From contig OX422222.1 in assembly GCA_949130495.1 (NCBI GenBank), forward strand, positions 270,496,109-270,560,108: a DNA stretch of 64,000 nucleotides. Direction: 5' to 3'. Positions 36,287 to 48,117 of this stretch are shown in pieces (the stretch's first letter is position 1; the number at the start of each line of letters is the position of its first letter). The notes beneath the pieces were generated by a model. The model ran no database searches and was not told the DNA's origin. It worked only from the letters and a program-made list of their open reading frames with translations. A program made the position numbers and the translations under genes. The stretch is from Sambucus nigra. Lineage: Eukaryota; Streptophyta; Magnoliopsida; Dipsacales; Adoxaceae.

Positions 36287-37230
36287 TGTTATATTCTATT
36301 GGACTAAAGTTATTTAATTAGATGTCAATCTCCAAATAAATTCCACTTTTATTAAATCTTAAACTTGAAACTAGGTGATAAAATAGATAAATCATTCAAG
36401 AATTCAACAAAGGCCAAGTTTCAAGAAACAACTCCAAAGGGAAAAACCTTTATTCACTTAGAAATCTACAAGATAGTCGACTTACAAACTACTTCATAAC
36501 TGCATAAGTATAAATAGATAATCTTCAAAAATCTCTAATGAACAACTTTAAATCTCATCCTCCCCACAAAATGTATACAAAGATAATAAAATATCTAGGG
36601 TTTTAAACAAATTCACAAGAACAATATTCAAGGATGTTTTGTTGTGAATTAAATAGTGTTTTTCAACACGAAAACATGAAGAACATTCACCAAAGTTATG
36701 CAGAAATATAGTTGGAAAAAGTCTTAAGCGTTCTGAACACGAAATAGGTATTTATACAAATCTTAAGTCAGTAGGTCGTTCGAATGGTAAAATAGGGTCA
36801 TTCCCATGACATAAGCATGTCGTTCGAACGCGAGAAAATTTTGTTTCTAACGAGATCAAGAATTTTGATACAGTATGCTCTCGTTTGAAACACATTTGAA
36901 CAAAAATGTAAAAATGATCTTCTAACAACCTTAGCATCTCGTTTGAAAGGGATATCAATCTCGTTTGAACAAGATTAAAAACCCAAAATATTTTTCTTTT
37001 TCGAAATAAAAGGTTCATGTTCATCTTTTAAAAACATAAACATACCAAACATTATTTCTATAAATTAATTCAAATTCTAAATTGTTTTGTAATTTACGGG
37101 ATTTCGGGAAGTCTTCAAACTTGGAGATTCTTAAGTTTTGTTTGTCTTGACAATGCGTGACCATTTGTAATGGGATATGCCAAACTAGCCCAAAGCTATG
37201 TTATGAACAATCCTAGAAAAAGTTCATACA
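36287..37230 (-). repeat. Sire-2 5' LTR
   Basis: 944 bp, TGTTATATTC at the left to TTCATACA at the right, aligned with 18481-19508. TATA box at 36756-36749 (minus), palindromes upstream. Confidence 0.88.
36749..36975 (-). promoter_or_regulatory. TATA box and palindrome cluster, Sire-2 5' LTR
   Basis: Words start at 36776 (TCGTTCGAATGG), 36798 and 36820 (TCGTTCGAACGC), spacing 22 and 22. A second pair of 18-bp near-palindromes starts at 36936 and 36958, spacing 22. Positions correspond one-to-one with the 3' LTR. Confidence 0.65.
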
Positions 37231-38985
37231 TCATGTTATTTCTGGAACCCTATTTTAACTTGAGAGGAACTCCATGCTGGTATCCCACCTTTGCACGAGA
37301 GGTTTGTACATAAAACTTGTAAGTGAAATTGGTCCTTTCCTTTATCCTTTCAGATTTTGACCTTCTATACTTTGGTCTTTGTAAACTAAATTCTTCATAT
37401 TTTATTTTCTAACATCTCTCTACTGTATTCCCTACCACTGTGAGAATTTCTTCAGTGACTCCTCATTCTATTCAGGTATTTAGTGATTTAAAAAGGAATC
37501 TTATCAAGTCATTTTTGTGTTCCCTATTGAGTGGTATATTATGATTTTTGATAGGTGTTTGTGGCCCCTCTCTCACCAAGTACTAGGCCACTCACTTATT
37601 CTATAGCAAGCATCTCTATAGCTCAACCCCCATCCCAAGTTGTAGTTAGCTCTGGAGAAGTATTCTTAGTGAATTTCCTTTCCCTTTCCCCAAATACTTG
37701 TGATGTGAGCAAAAAATATGACTACATTTCTTTTAACCATTTTATTGTAGGGTTCTCTCTCGAGCGACCCTTTTTCCAGTGGGGGCATACTTTTCCCCCG
37801 ACGGGGGTGGGGGCTCATCCATGGGTTACCTCCTTATAGGAGAATATCTATCCCCGGGATATATCTCCCTTTGGTTAAAAAAACCTTAAGTCTACTCTTT
37901 TACCACTCAGCTTATCTTCAGTGTGGCTTCAAAGGGGATTATTGCTCATGTTACTAGTTCAGCACGGGTACTTAGTTACATGGTTTTGTACCTTTTGATA
38001 AACTTTTTATTGACAATTCTTCAATGACAAGTCAGTGCGAGTATCCCTTTACATCATGTCGTAGATTTGAGGGTTTCCCCCCCTATAAGGGTTCAGGTAC
38101 TTGAGATGGCACAGAGTTCGCACTTTATTTTTTTCAGGTGTTTAAACCATTGCTCATTCCATATTTTTATTTTAATTTTAGGTCAACATTGTTAGCACTA
38201 CTTTTCTACTATATATCGAACCAGTGTTACTACGAGTGGCTCGTCACCTGTGCCATCTCAGATATTAAACTAACAGTCCTCGATTACCTATTTATTAATT
38301 TTTACTTGTATAGTTTGTGCGTGTTACTCAAATGATAATATTTCCCCTTCCCCCTTTTAAGTGAGCATCACAAGTGCTCCCATCACTGTGGAACTGTAAA
38401 TGAGCATGGTTGTGGATGTTTCACTGATTGTGGAGCCTACTTTGAGTATGTATGTGAGTGCTCAGGTATTATTTTCTCATACCTAGCCCTCTAAACCTTG
38501 CGTTCACTGTGCAAGTGTTCCTATAAAATTTTCTTTCCCCTTCTTTTCATATTATCACTATAGGCGTTCCTTTAACATTGGAACCCTCTATGAGTGTATC
38601 TGTGAGTATGTATGAGGTATTACTTTCTCATACCTGGTTCCTCTATAAGTTGAATTTACTATGCAAGCGTTTGGGTAACATTTTCATGTTTCTTTGTTTC
38701 CAAGTTAATGATACTCACGTTCATTTGCGTGCGGAATGTTCTGTGCGCATTGTCATGGGTGCTTCTTAAGTATTATTTTTTCATACTACGAGCGTTACTC
38801 GGGCATTATTCTGTCATACCTAATTCTTTTATAACTTTCTTTTATTGTGCAAGTGCTCAAGTGATACTTTTATGTTTCTTTATTTTCAGGCTAGCATCAC
38901 GAGTGTTCATTTATCTATGGAACTTTCTATAGGTGCTGTTGGGAGCACTCCTTAGGCATTATACTTTCACACCTATTTTTTCTAT
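37231..38985 (+). pseudogene. PMD gene, 3' part with repeated exon-like units
   Basis: This continues the antisense PMD gene after the Sire-2 insertion. A splice donor-like CTTGTAAGTG is at about 37317, acceptor-like AG near 37554, and a Ser/Pro-rich open stretch at 37555-37839. Short exon-like blocks with acceptors at about 38361, 38563, 38703 and 38889 encode variants of I-T-S-x-P/H-L-T/S-M/V-E, ending at a TAG near 38955. No function can be assigned to this tail. A host origin before capture is likely but not shown. Confidence 0.45.
38340..38960 (+). repeat. Tandem exon-intron array, four units of 140-200 bp
   Basis: Each unit has an acceptor, a short Ser/Val/Glu/Met-rich coding block, a TATTxxTTTCTCATACCT-like intron start and a GTGCAAGTG-like stretch. 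Unit acceptors are 202, 140 and 186 bp apart. Confidence 0.6.
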
Positions 38986-38989
38986 AGGT

Positions 38990-41148
38990 ATACACACAAC
39001 CTATGTCATAAACCTATGTCATATATCCCATACATAGCATATATATCTCCCTAATATCCTACGTAGTATTAAATTCCAATTTACACTTCTTATCGTATAT
39101 TCCCAAGTCTCCCTCACTACTCGAAGTGTGCCAATTATCCTTTAAAATATTGCAGTATGTAATTCACTCATATCCTACTGATCTAAGTCATAGGTTCACT
39201 CATCCCCCGAATTCGTTACATTTCAAAGTACATCGATTAATCTAATCAATTTCACATTCAATAATTTTATTAAAGTAGTGTCACCCAACTACAATACTCC
39301 GACTCACTCATATGGTCTGTATCTTCATCCTTTAGAATTTGTTACACAAAAATCCACTATTAAGGTTAACACCTGTCGTTAAATTCACTATTCGATATTT
39401 ATTATATATCTCTATAATAAATTAAACCGAATAATCTTTGCCTAATTCACGTAGAACTAGCCTGATAAATATCGGAGTCAAAACCGTGACCCTTAATTTA
39501 ATTACTATCACCTCAATTAATTTGTATCCAAGTGATATCACTCAAACAAAATGTCCGGACTCCCTTTATTGGTTCGTATTTTGACCTTTTAGGATTCATT
39601 TCACCAAATTCGATGAATACGTTTAACACCCTTATTAAATTTAATGGTCCTTAATGTTCATCCCATAAGACTCTAAGTATTAGGTTCCATTTAATTTCTA
39701 TCAATTAATCCCACCTTAAGATACCATCCCGTATGCTAAATTCATCCAAAATTCCCATTCTAATACGTTTGTATATTTTCGACATATATTATTGAGTGTC
39801 GTTCATTATAAATACTCCTAAACCCATACTCTGGATTCATCCCTATCTAATCCAAGGATAAAATAATGTTCCTTAATATTTTTTCGAAGTCCTTCACTCA
39901 TCTACAGACATTTCCAAACAATCCAAATTTATTTCTTCCTAAAGATGTCGGTCTCACGCAGCCTATCGTAGAAAAATCATATCAAATCCAAAAAAAAATA
40001 TGAGGTTGGTGTCCACGCGACCGTGACAAAAAGAATTACAATCTCATGCTTTACAATAACTGAAATGGTTGATCGATCGACGAATTGGATCGATCGATCG
40101 ATCGACCAGATATCAGTCATCTTCCTCGACTACTTTTTCAACCATTTTTAAACTTCGAAGCTTTCCAACTTCAATCCAGACCTCGATTACTTTATCTACC
40201 ATATTTATTTCATCTATAAACATTTTTATACATTAATATATGACATTAATCCTCAATTATTTTCATTAAAATTCCAGGGTTAATAAATTGGGTTTTTTTC
40301 AAGATCTCTTAAATCATAATTCTCAATTCGCTTCAATAACCCGAATTCAATAATAATTTCTACAGGTTTTCGATTCTCAAACATATTCTAGACTCATATG
40401 ATATTATTCTCACATCAATTAAACATCAATTTCACCCTTAATGCTTAAATTCCCAAAACCCATATTTAACATGTGATACCCTCCCAAAAACGAATTTTGC
40501 TATAATAACTCCTCCCAAAATGAATATTGTTTACACCCACCATGATATGAATAGTAATACCGTAATTTAAATGAAAGCAAGTTTAACTACTTTCCCGGAT
40601 AATTTCGTAAGGTCCGATTTCCTTTGTTGTAGACGAATGTTTGACGAAGAAAGCACTCCTCTTCCTTTAGTTTGGTTCCCAAAAGATCCCCACTTTCTTC
40701 CATTGTTTTCCTCTACAGCTCTAGAATTTCTTTGCTCGAGTTATGACTGCCCCAATTCCCTTAATTGGGTTTTATTTAATTAATCCCTTTTTAAGCTTAT
40801 GGGACAAATTAAAATTGCCCAAACACTCCCGTGTGATCCCAGTTATGCCTAAAATCGTCTTAAGACCCAATTACTACCCCCGGGTACTCTTTTCCAACTA
40901 TTTCGACCACATATCCAGAGTCAATCGTTCACTCAGAATTGTCATCCAAATTAATTTATAACATTCTCAAATTTCGACCCTAAATTACGACACATGCGAA
41001 TTTCAATAACCTGAATTAAACAGATCTTAATTCACCAATTTAATATAAATTCTCCAAATCACCAATTTAATTAAATTCTCCCGACTAATTAAATCTTCTA
41101 TCACCAAATTATTTAAATTTTGTATCCTCTGAAATACGGGGTGTTACA
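38990..41148 (-). repeat. Tekay-2: Tekay-like LTR, left end not resolved
   Basis: On the minus strand it starts TGTAACACCCCGTATTTCAG at 41148, the same kind of start as Tekay-1. It contains short GATC palindromes at 40071-40105. The left end lacks a recognisable TGTxACA terminus, so it is truncated or the end lies in unrecognised sequence. Flank at the right is CTTTA. Confidence 0.6.
40071..40105. repeat. GATC palindrome cluster in Tekay-2
   Basis: TCGATCGA at 40073-40080 and a longer run, TCGATCGATCGATCGA, at 40090-40105. A 21-bp register (40073 to 40094) is possible but ambiguous within the run. Confidence 0.65.
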
Positions 41149-41199
41149 CTTTATTATGTCCTCCCCTTCCACTCACCGTAATGCTTTCTCATTGTACCC

Positions 41200-43128
41200 T
41201 TTCGTGTAGAGTTCCTCATTCACCAAGTAGAAGAAGGCCACTTTTTTATTTAAGTAAATTTCATCGGCCCTCTCAACTGGTAAATCTCCATCTTTGAGAT
41301 AGGCAATGTAGGGTCTCCTCCAATCTTAAAAAATTTCCACAAAATTTCTTTCCATTGGTTGGTCGAATTGTTTCTATCACTTCAAACTACTTTATTGCAT
41401 AATGGTAGCCTCCAAACTCATGGTGGGATAATAATATCCTCACACCTTGACAAAGATCCACTCAGACTTTTAGAGTAAAGCATGCCCTGCAACATGCGGT
41501 AGTTAACTAGCTATAATAACTTCATATTTCTTTCTCGTGTCTACAATTTCTTTTTGATTGGGTGTCTCTGATCCTCAAGTTCCTCACTTGGGAATAGATA
41601 CCTCATTGTCGTCAGCACCATCCTCCATTGAATAGTAATAGTAGCTTCCAGTTCTTCCATTTCTAATTTTCATGCAATTATTTCAAGGTTACATGGGTGC
41701 CTGTTCATTATCCTAGGGGGGCTCTCTATTTTTACATCCAAAAATTGTCCAAGTAGCTTATGGATGATTGCTATGTATGGGCAAGGTTGGCATTTTTAAG
41801 CACAAACTCCCCATGTACTTTCTTAACCACTAAGTTACTGTCACCTCGTATACTAATACCCCTTCTTAGTTCCTCCAATATACCAAGTATTAGAGCCTCG
41901 TACTCTGCCTCAATGTTAGAGGACTTGAAGTACTTCTTATATGAGAGGGTGATGTTCCTTTTACTGTTAGAGAGGATAATACCTCCACATGTTCCTTGTG
42001 TCCATGAGTCATCAAACTCCATTTTCTATTCTTCTATTTTTTTGACTAAGCATGCTTGGAAATTTTCTTCTGGTAGCTCTTCACTAGAAGGTCCAAAATT
42101 CTAACTTGAGAAATTAATCAACAGGTTAGCCACCATTTTGACTCTTAATGGATTTTGTAACAACACACTTCAGATCATACACAAAGAGTATTAGGAAGCA
42201 TCTAGTCGCTCACTTGCCATCATGGTCCATTCATAAGTGGCTTTTTCATTCTTCAACCCAAAAGGCATGGCAATGTAATAGAAATTTCCTAGAAGGGTTC
42301 AAAAATTTGCCTTCTTCACGTCCGTTGGATCCACCTGTATTTGATTGTATCCCATGTATCTATCCATGAAACTATGCATTTCATTATCGGTGGTGATGTG
42401 AAAACTCATCTTATGAGAAAGCTCAGTTTAAATCTCTAAAGTCCACGTAGACGCTTATCTGCTTTCTGTCTTTATTTACCGCTGATACGATATCTGATAG
42501 CCATACTGAGTTTTGGATAGATTTAATAAACCAAGCTATGAGTGGATTCTCTACCTCCGACTTACTCTTCAGATCTAACTCATCCTTATAGGTTTGCATG
42601 TCCTGACTCACAAGCAAATCTTTAGGCAAAACAATTACCTTGTGAGAGCTCACTTCAGGGTCTATTCCTAACATCTTTATATATTTATAGGAAAAAACAT
42701 CCTTAAATTCCTTGAGTAAGTCAATGGTCTTTTATGGCTTTAATCACAATTTTCGTTAGACGAATATTGTCTTTTGTGCATTAGTGGAACATTGACGGCA
42801 TAATTCCATGCATATGCATTCACACTCGACCTATTAGAAGTTGGTAACTCATGTTGGCATTAATGATATGAAATTTAATATAGGATGTGAATTTTCCCAA
42901 CATAACCCCCACATTAACATAACCAAGTGATTGCATCCCTGCAATATCGAAGCATGCGATCTGAGTGGTACCGACACTATCTTTTTCTAAGAAATTCCAA
43001 TTTTGTGCAGAGCTAATGGGCATAATATTTATTGATGCCACTCCATATAGAAGTTCTCTCTGAAAACTAATTCCATTTACTAAGGTTGTAACATATAGAG
43101 TTTTGTCATAAAATAAGGGCATATGCAT
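41200..43128 (-). pseudogene. pol: Tat-1 pol: protease, RT, RNase H, integrase start (broken)
   Basis: Read leftward. The protease (43128-42820) keeps L-Y-V-T-x-L-V-N-G and L-L-I-G-R, but its active site reads L-L-Y-G-V-A-S, so the catalytic Asp is lost. The RT start (42674-42423) ends V-Y-V-D-F-R-D-L-N. RT fragments follow at 42400-42150 (G-Y-N-Q-I-Q-V-D, M-P-F-G-L-K-N), with the active-site box unrecognisable. An RNase H of the extra type found in Tat elements (42022-41771) has I-E-A-E-Y-E-A-L-I-L-G and G-D-S-N-L-V-V. The start of integrase (about 41330-41200) has A-F-F-Y-L-V-N-E-E-L-Y. The rest of integrase is missing; Tekay-2 adjoins. Confidence 0.8.
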
Positions 43129-43639
43129 GTCCCCTTCAGGAAAAAAAACACCTCAAATGTGTACCTCTTGATTAACCTACCAATGAGACCATGCTAGTTG
43201 TGAGAGGGATTCCCTCAATCCTAAACTGCTTCCAAAATATTCTTGTTGATTACAATTCGCATTTCGTGCTTCACCCCAAATTTGTCGAAGAACCATTTGA
43301 ACTTGGGGCTTCTCATGATAGTCGCACACTTTGAATCTATCTCTACTTCATATGTATGTGCATTACATATATACTCAGCTTTTCATGTGCCCCCTCATCC
43401 AGGGCAAGGACCATATCCACACTTCCTTCTCAAAGGTTCCCCTACTCACCCCACTCATCCTTGTGGCCATCCTTGGCAATTTTAGATTGCCATATTTCGC
43501 ACACATCATCATTACTTATCCACTCTTTAGACTTGATTATTTCTTCTCCATCGTATTCCACCACCATATTTGGTATGCCATAGTGATGAGCTTGTAAACA
43601 ATTTTCATTAACATTCATGGGCAGGATATGCAAGGTGCC

Positions 43640-44822
43640 ATTAGAGACAATTTCCCTTATTATCTTGTGCAAATAATAACAGTCGTTAGTTACATGTTTT
43701 ACCCTCTAGTGTAAACCCAAAAAAATTTGTAGGTAGCTTATCTGTCTCCATGGGCACTTAAGCATTTGAGTGAGGGGGACCTCCAACCCCCTCGCACACC
43801 AACGTCCAATAATAATCCATACCCTCGGCCATGCTATATGGCCATGGCGGTGGGACATCATTCCCAAACTTTATCGTTCCAATAATGATGTTGTTTTTGT
43901 GCCCTTGACCTCCTTTCTTTCCATTAAGGATCCCTTCAATATAGTTCACTTATTTTTGTTGTGGAACTTAAAATATACTAGCTGGAAAAGACATCCATGG
44001 CCTCCATTCTTGGGGTCTTGGTTTGATGATCATAGCTATATTATTGGCTACTCGTGTGAATTCTTTGAAGATACCCTCTCGGGTCTCAGTGATCAAATGA
44101 ATTTTATAATCCTCCAGCAGCCCCTCCACATAGATTTGCAACAGCCTTGACTTTCCAACATATTCATATATATAATGCCCTCTCTCTAAAATTCTTAATG
44201 TATTGCAACATTTCCTTATCTGGCTTCTACACATCCTCGGCCAAGTGTCTCAACGTGAAATCATCCTCAGCCAAGAAAATTTTGATAAAAATTGCCTGTG
44301 CATTTCCTTCCAAGTGGATATGTTGTTTAGCGCCAAATGAGAGTACCAAATGTATGCCTTTCTAGTGAGAGTTTTTTAAAACTCCCGTCATTTCAGCTCC
44401 TTGTCATTTCCATTCATGCCAAGGTACCCCACAAACCTCTTGGTGTGTTCCGTAGGATTTTCACTTTTCTTATTGAACTTCATTAATTTGGAAGGAACGT
44501 ACCCCTCACGGTATGTTTTTTCATTAATATTATTCGAGTAGGGGTTCTGCAGTTTCTCATATATAAGAGGTGAATCCTTTTGGGAGGAAAGAAACTTTTT
44601 TACTTCACCTATCATGATGGCTCTAGAGGGAGACTTGTCCATCTCTACCTTCTTTGTATTTGGTGAGCTTACTAGCGTACCCACTTGCTTTGTCGCCACT
44701 CTTCTAGCTGGAGCCATCTTCGTCGCCACTCTTCTAGCTGGAGCCATCTTCGTCGCAGCTACTCCTCCAATGGGAACCATCGCGAGCATCACACAATCTT
44801 GACCCAAGTTGACCATATTCAT
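43640..44822 (-). pseudogene. gag: Tat-1 gag (broken)
   Basis: The first block (44822-44388) has a Lys/Arg-rich N-part with a 10-residue duplication, then Y-V-P-S-K-L-M-K-F-N and P-T-E-H-T-K-R-F, as in Tat gag proteins. The second block (44234-43968) has I-Y-V-E-G-L-L-E-D-Y-K-I-H-L. A Cys/His stretch (N-D-C-Y-Y-L-H) lies near 43690. Frames differ between blocks. Between gag and protease (43640-43130) no domain is recognised. Confidence 0.75.
44701..44760. repeat. 30-bp duplication within Tat-1 gag
   Basis: Two 30-bp copies (44701-44730, 44731-44760) differ in two bases. They add ten residues in frame (M-A-P-A-R-R-V-A-T-K type). Confidence 0.9.
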
Positions 44823-45099
44823 TTTGGGTAATCTCGGAAACTCAAAAAAAATATCCTCATCAAGTTCATCTTGTTCAACGGCTCAGCCGCTGCTGCACTT
44901 ATTTTCCCCTAGAGGAGAAAGATCTCTTGCTATGGTAACCATGACTTTGTCATTAGTTGTTTGATCACTTTGCACTATATTACCAACTAGAGTATATTAA
45001 AAAACAACTTCTTTAAAACATTATATCCTTCTTTATCTATAGTAATGAGAATACATCCCCAGTAAAGTCTCCAAATGTAGGAGGGTAGTGCTACTGGGG

Positions 45100-46412
45100 T
45101 CTACGAATAATCTGGAAGGGTGAGGCATAACCCATTCCAATAGAAATTGCCTTCAAGGTCTTTAGATCTTCAAGAGAATCAAGTAAGCTGAAAACTAACT
45201 TTTACAATATAATGACAATTTTATGATTAAAATATGAGGAAGAAAATGATTTAATGTAAGCTTTTCAGTAACAACAAAAAGAATGGAATCACTTAAGAGT
45301 GATTATTCTTTAAGAGTGAAGAGACAAGCACTTTAAGTACCTATGAGAGAGAAGGGAGAGAACACTTTTTGTGTGAATTTTTATTGAGTAACAGTTCTCT
45401 AACTGTGTTCTTATTTGACTTTTCCTAGTTCCTCTATTTATTCCTAAATATTAGGATTTATGTGGCGTGTGAGCGTAATAATATCTGAGTAGTATTTTAT
45501 TGTCCTTTTTTACTATTTATCACTGTCCACTCTAGCAGGCGACATCTGGTGCAACCAAATTCAAAAAGAAAATGAATTGGTCATAATGACAAAAGGTATG
45601 ATTTTATTAATATTTCAAACAGTTACTCGTTACTAACTTTTGAAAACTTGTGAGTGGTAGGGCCACTCGCCAATGTTATAGTTAAAAATGGCCTTGCGAG
45701 CAATATCATAATTGCTCACCTATTTTCATAAGTGTGAGTTTTGTAAGTGTGTGAGTGACCTCCTAGGTCCCTCCTTTTAGTATTCTTTCTTTCCCAAGGT
45801 ACTTAAGTGGTTGAGCCTTAGCTTGCCCAATAAGACTTGGCTCTCAGCCTCCAAAACAAAACTCTCAAGAGATCCCAACTTGCCTTTTCCTCGAGTCCTA
45901 CTCGCTCGATTAAGGCTTCTCGTTAACCATTCATGTGTTTAAAATAATAACGGTGTTAGTAAGTAAACTATTATATAAAATCTCTTCATTGAAATGACTT
46001 GGGTTTGCTCACACGGCACCCCCTCGTTGTCTTGGTATTGCTCGTGTAGTATTTCCTTATTGTCTTGGGGCTGATTTTGTGGCCACTTTCACTGGCTTGG
46101 ACCCACTAGCATCATACCCTCACTAACTTGGTGTTGCTCATATGGTAACTCCTTATTGCCTTGGGGTTGCTTGTATGTCACCCCCCTCACTGGCTTGGAC
46201 CCACTTGCCTATAACCCCTTTTCTGACTTGGGGTTACTTACATGGCATCTCCTTATTGTCTTGAGGATTCTCTCATGGCACCCCCTGGCTTGGATCCACT
46301 TTCCTGGAACCCCCCGTTGACTTGGGGTTTCTTTTCTAATATTATTGACTTCTGTTTTGGCCCTGATCACACAAAACTTAGTTCTTATGAGGGGTTAGGT
46401 GGGTACCCCTCA
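45100..46412 (-). repeat. Tat-1 5' LTR and leader (inner edge approximate)
   Basis: The LTR starts TGAGGGGTACCC at 46412 on the minus strand, matching 14301. A TATA-like AATAAATAGAGG lies near 45435, then an AATAAA-like signal near 45390 and a CT-rich stretch. The inner LTR edge and primer-binding site could not be fixed. The outer part is a degenerate tandem repeat. Confidence 0.5.
45990..46345. repeat. Degenerate tandem repeat in Tat-1 LTR
   Basis: Words such as ACTTGGGGTTGCTCATATGG, CACCCCCTCACTGGCTTGGA and CCCACTTGCCTATAACCCC recur about every 60-120 bp. A related piece is in the 3' LTR at 14173-14280. Tandem repeats of this sort are known from Tat-lineage elements. Confidence 0.65.
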
Positions 46413-47937
46413 ACATCATCCTTAAAAGCATAACATTCATTGCTATCATGGTCTTTGTGAAAGTCACAATGTTTATTCATGTTTCTTTTAAAGGGTGGGG
46501 ACTTCATCTTTCTTAGCTACTTGAGCTCTTCCTCATCCTTAATAGTATTTAGGATGTGATGAACCTTTGTATTGAGGGGAGTGTAGTTGTCGAATTTCTC
46601 ATTAGACTTATTTCCTTTGTCCTCTTTTAGCTATCCCTTTTTTGTTTCCATTGCTTCTTCTGCTACCATGACCTTCCCAAACTCTATTAGAATTTCATTG
46701 ATTATGGTATGAGGGTATTTCAAAAGTTCCCGAATAATTTTCCATGTTGGATCCCATTGATAAGGGATGTCATTGCAATTATTTCATCATTGTCCTCACC
46801 TTTAAGTTTTTTTTTATTGAATCTAGAGATGAAATCTTTGAGAGTTTCTCTATTTTTTGTCAAACATTTAGAAGGTGGGACCCCTTAGCTGGTAAAGGTC
46901 GGATAAAAAATTCTGAATGAACTTAACAGCAAGCTCTTTGATGCATCTGATATGATATTTTGGTAGACTTGTATACCAAACATGAGCTTCCATTGAGAGA
47001 GTTACTGAGAAATTTCATCACCTTTCATCTGGTATCAAATTGATGTCAACATTAAATCGTTACATCAATGGTCAACTGGTTTCGCACTCCCATCGTACCT
47101 TCTTATTACCTCTGTGGGTTTAAATTTAGCCGAATTAGGACAGATTACAATCTCTAGGACAATGGGAAATCCTTCCATATATCCCCTTTCAATGGGATTC
47201 TTATTCTTTATTAGGTCACCCAACTTTTTTCAGGCCACTGAATGGAATTTTTCCATGGATTTTCACTTTCAGGGTGGTTGTCTCCTAAGTCTTCTCGCTT
47301 GAGATTTTTCTAGTCATGTTCATCAATGTAGATCTAATATAAGTTGAACCCCTTAGGGTTGATGTTCCTTTATGCCCCTCAAATATTTTCCTCATGTTAG
47401 ATTGGCTTGGAGTTGGAGGGGGACCTATGTGTATAGGTCCCAACCTACTTCAGTCCTAAGGCTTTATGTTCTTGGTGAATGCACTCATTTTTTGCTGGGA
47501 GGGGTGTTCAGTCCAAGTTTCCCTTTAATTTCCTAGGAAATAAGAAGTTCAACCTAGTCGGTAAGATTGATTTCGGCTTCTTGGTTATGATTCAACCTAT
47601 TTTTCATCTTATTATTATTTTCCACCAAGATATTCTCCTTCACGTCTCATTTCAAGATATTGGGACTCTATCACGTTCTTACCTCTAAACCTTAATGGTC
47701 CAGCCTTTCTCGGTGCATGCAATAATTCCTCGAGTGAGTTTCTTCTTCCTCTCACCATCGGAGTATGAGGGTTCGGTGTTTCCTCTTAAGCTCTTTGCAC
47801 AATCGTTTGTGTTAAACCCAACATCTATGACTGAATTTTTATCTAATTTTCAAGCATCATCTTCAGCGCTCCAGTTAGATCTGCTGTCTCCGACGTTAAT
47901 GTGTTGTCTAAGGTGTTCATTCTGCCCGAAGGTGGCG
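46413..47937 (-). pseudogene. gag: Tat-2 gag (broken), target of Tat-1 insertion
   Basis: Probable start M-N-T-L-D-N near 47937. The central gag block near 47000-46880 has A-H-V-W-Y-T-S-L-P and E-L-A-V-K-F-I-Q-N-F, followed by S-R-F-N-K-K and L-I-N-G-I. A Cys/His motif (H-C-D-F-H-K-D-H-D-S-N-E-C) near 46480-46430 runs up to the Tat-1 LTR edge. Several frameshifts. This is a second, separate gag, not a part of Tat-1. Confidence 0.65.
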
Positions 47938-48117
47938 GTGAAGGTAATATCAATGACATTTCTGTTAAGAAGGTGAACCGTAAGTTTTTATATCTAACTT
48001 ACTATAATGGTGTTTTACCTAGAAAACTCCCAAATCCGATGAGCAAACAAACTTGAAGATGAATTGGATAAACTCTTAGGATCAAACTCCATAAATTATG
48101 AGGGTAAATAGTGTTTT
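47938..48117 (-). other. Tat-2 leader piece before Ath-B
   Basis: Nothing recognisable apart from its position upstream of the Tat-2 gag start. It ends with CTACC (48118-48122), the target-site duplication of Ath-B. Confidence 0.4.

Larger units (their letters stand above)
18481..37230 (-). mobile_element. Sire-2: pol-less Sirevirus-type Copia element (carries Ath-A)
   Basis: The LTRs lie at 18481-19508 (3') and 36287-37230 (5'). The 5-bp duplication TCATG flanks both ends exactly (18476-18480 and 37231-37235). On the minus strand there follow a primer-binding site, part of gag, a deletion, then a 3' region with three purine tracts. No protease, integrase or RT is left. Ath-A (22476-35459) is inserted close to the deletion point, and a Tekay-like fragment lies in the 3' region. 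Confidence 0.88.
14173..46412 (-). mobile_element. Tat-1: Tat-lineage Ty3/Gypsy element with antisense PMD gene (interrupted)
   Basis: Minus-strand order: 5' LTR (46412 down to about 45.1 kb), gag, protease, RT, RNase H, integrase start, a long 3' region carrying a PMD gene on the opposite strand, polypurine tract (14315-14304), 3' LTR start (14301-14173). The two LTR starts share TGAGGGGTACC and later words. The body is interrupted by other elements at 14474-15539, 18481-37230 and about 38990-41148. The 3' LTR is cut off by Ath-C. The whole is inferred from collinear pieces; coding parts are heavily decayed. Confidence 0.6.

Noticed and set aside
38240..38262. Similarity of GTGCCATCTCAGAT to a stretch near 27368 in Tekay-1
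   Set aside because: Only about 14 bases, same orientation although the neighbouring LTR is reversed; probably chance.
40071..40105. Cloning-linker or restriction-site artefact (runs of GATC)
   Set aside because: Similar palindromes occur in phase at homologous positions in both LTRs of Ath-B and in other elements, so they are natural.
46242..46433. Plus-strand open frame with Pro-rich repeats
   Set aside because: It lies in the degenerate tandem repeat of the Tat-1 LTR, not a gene.
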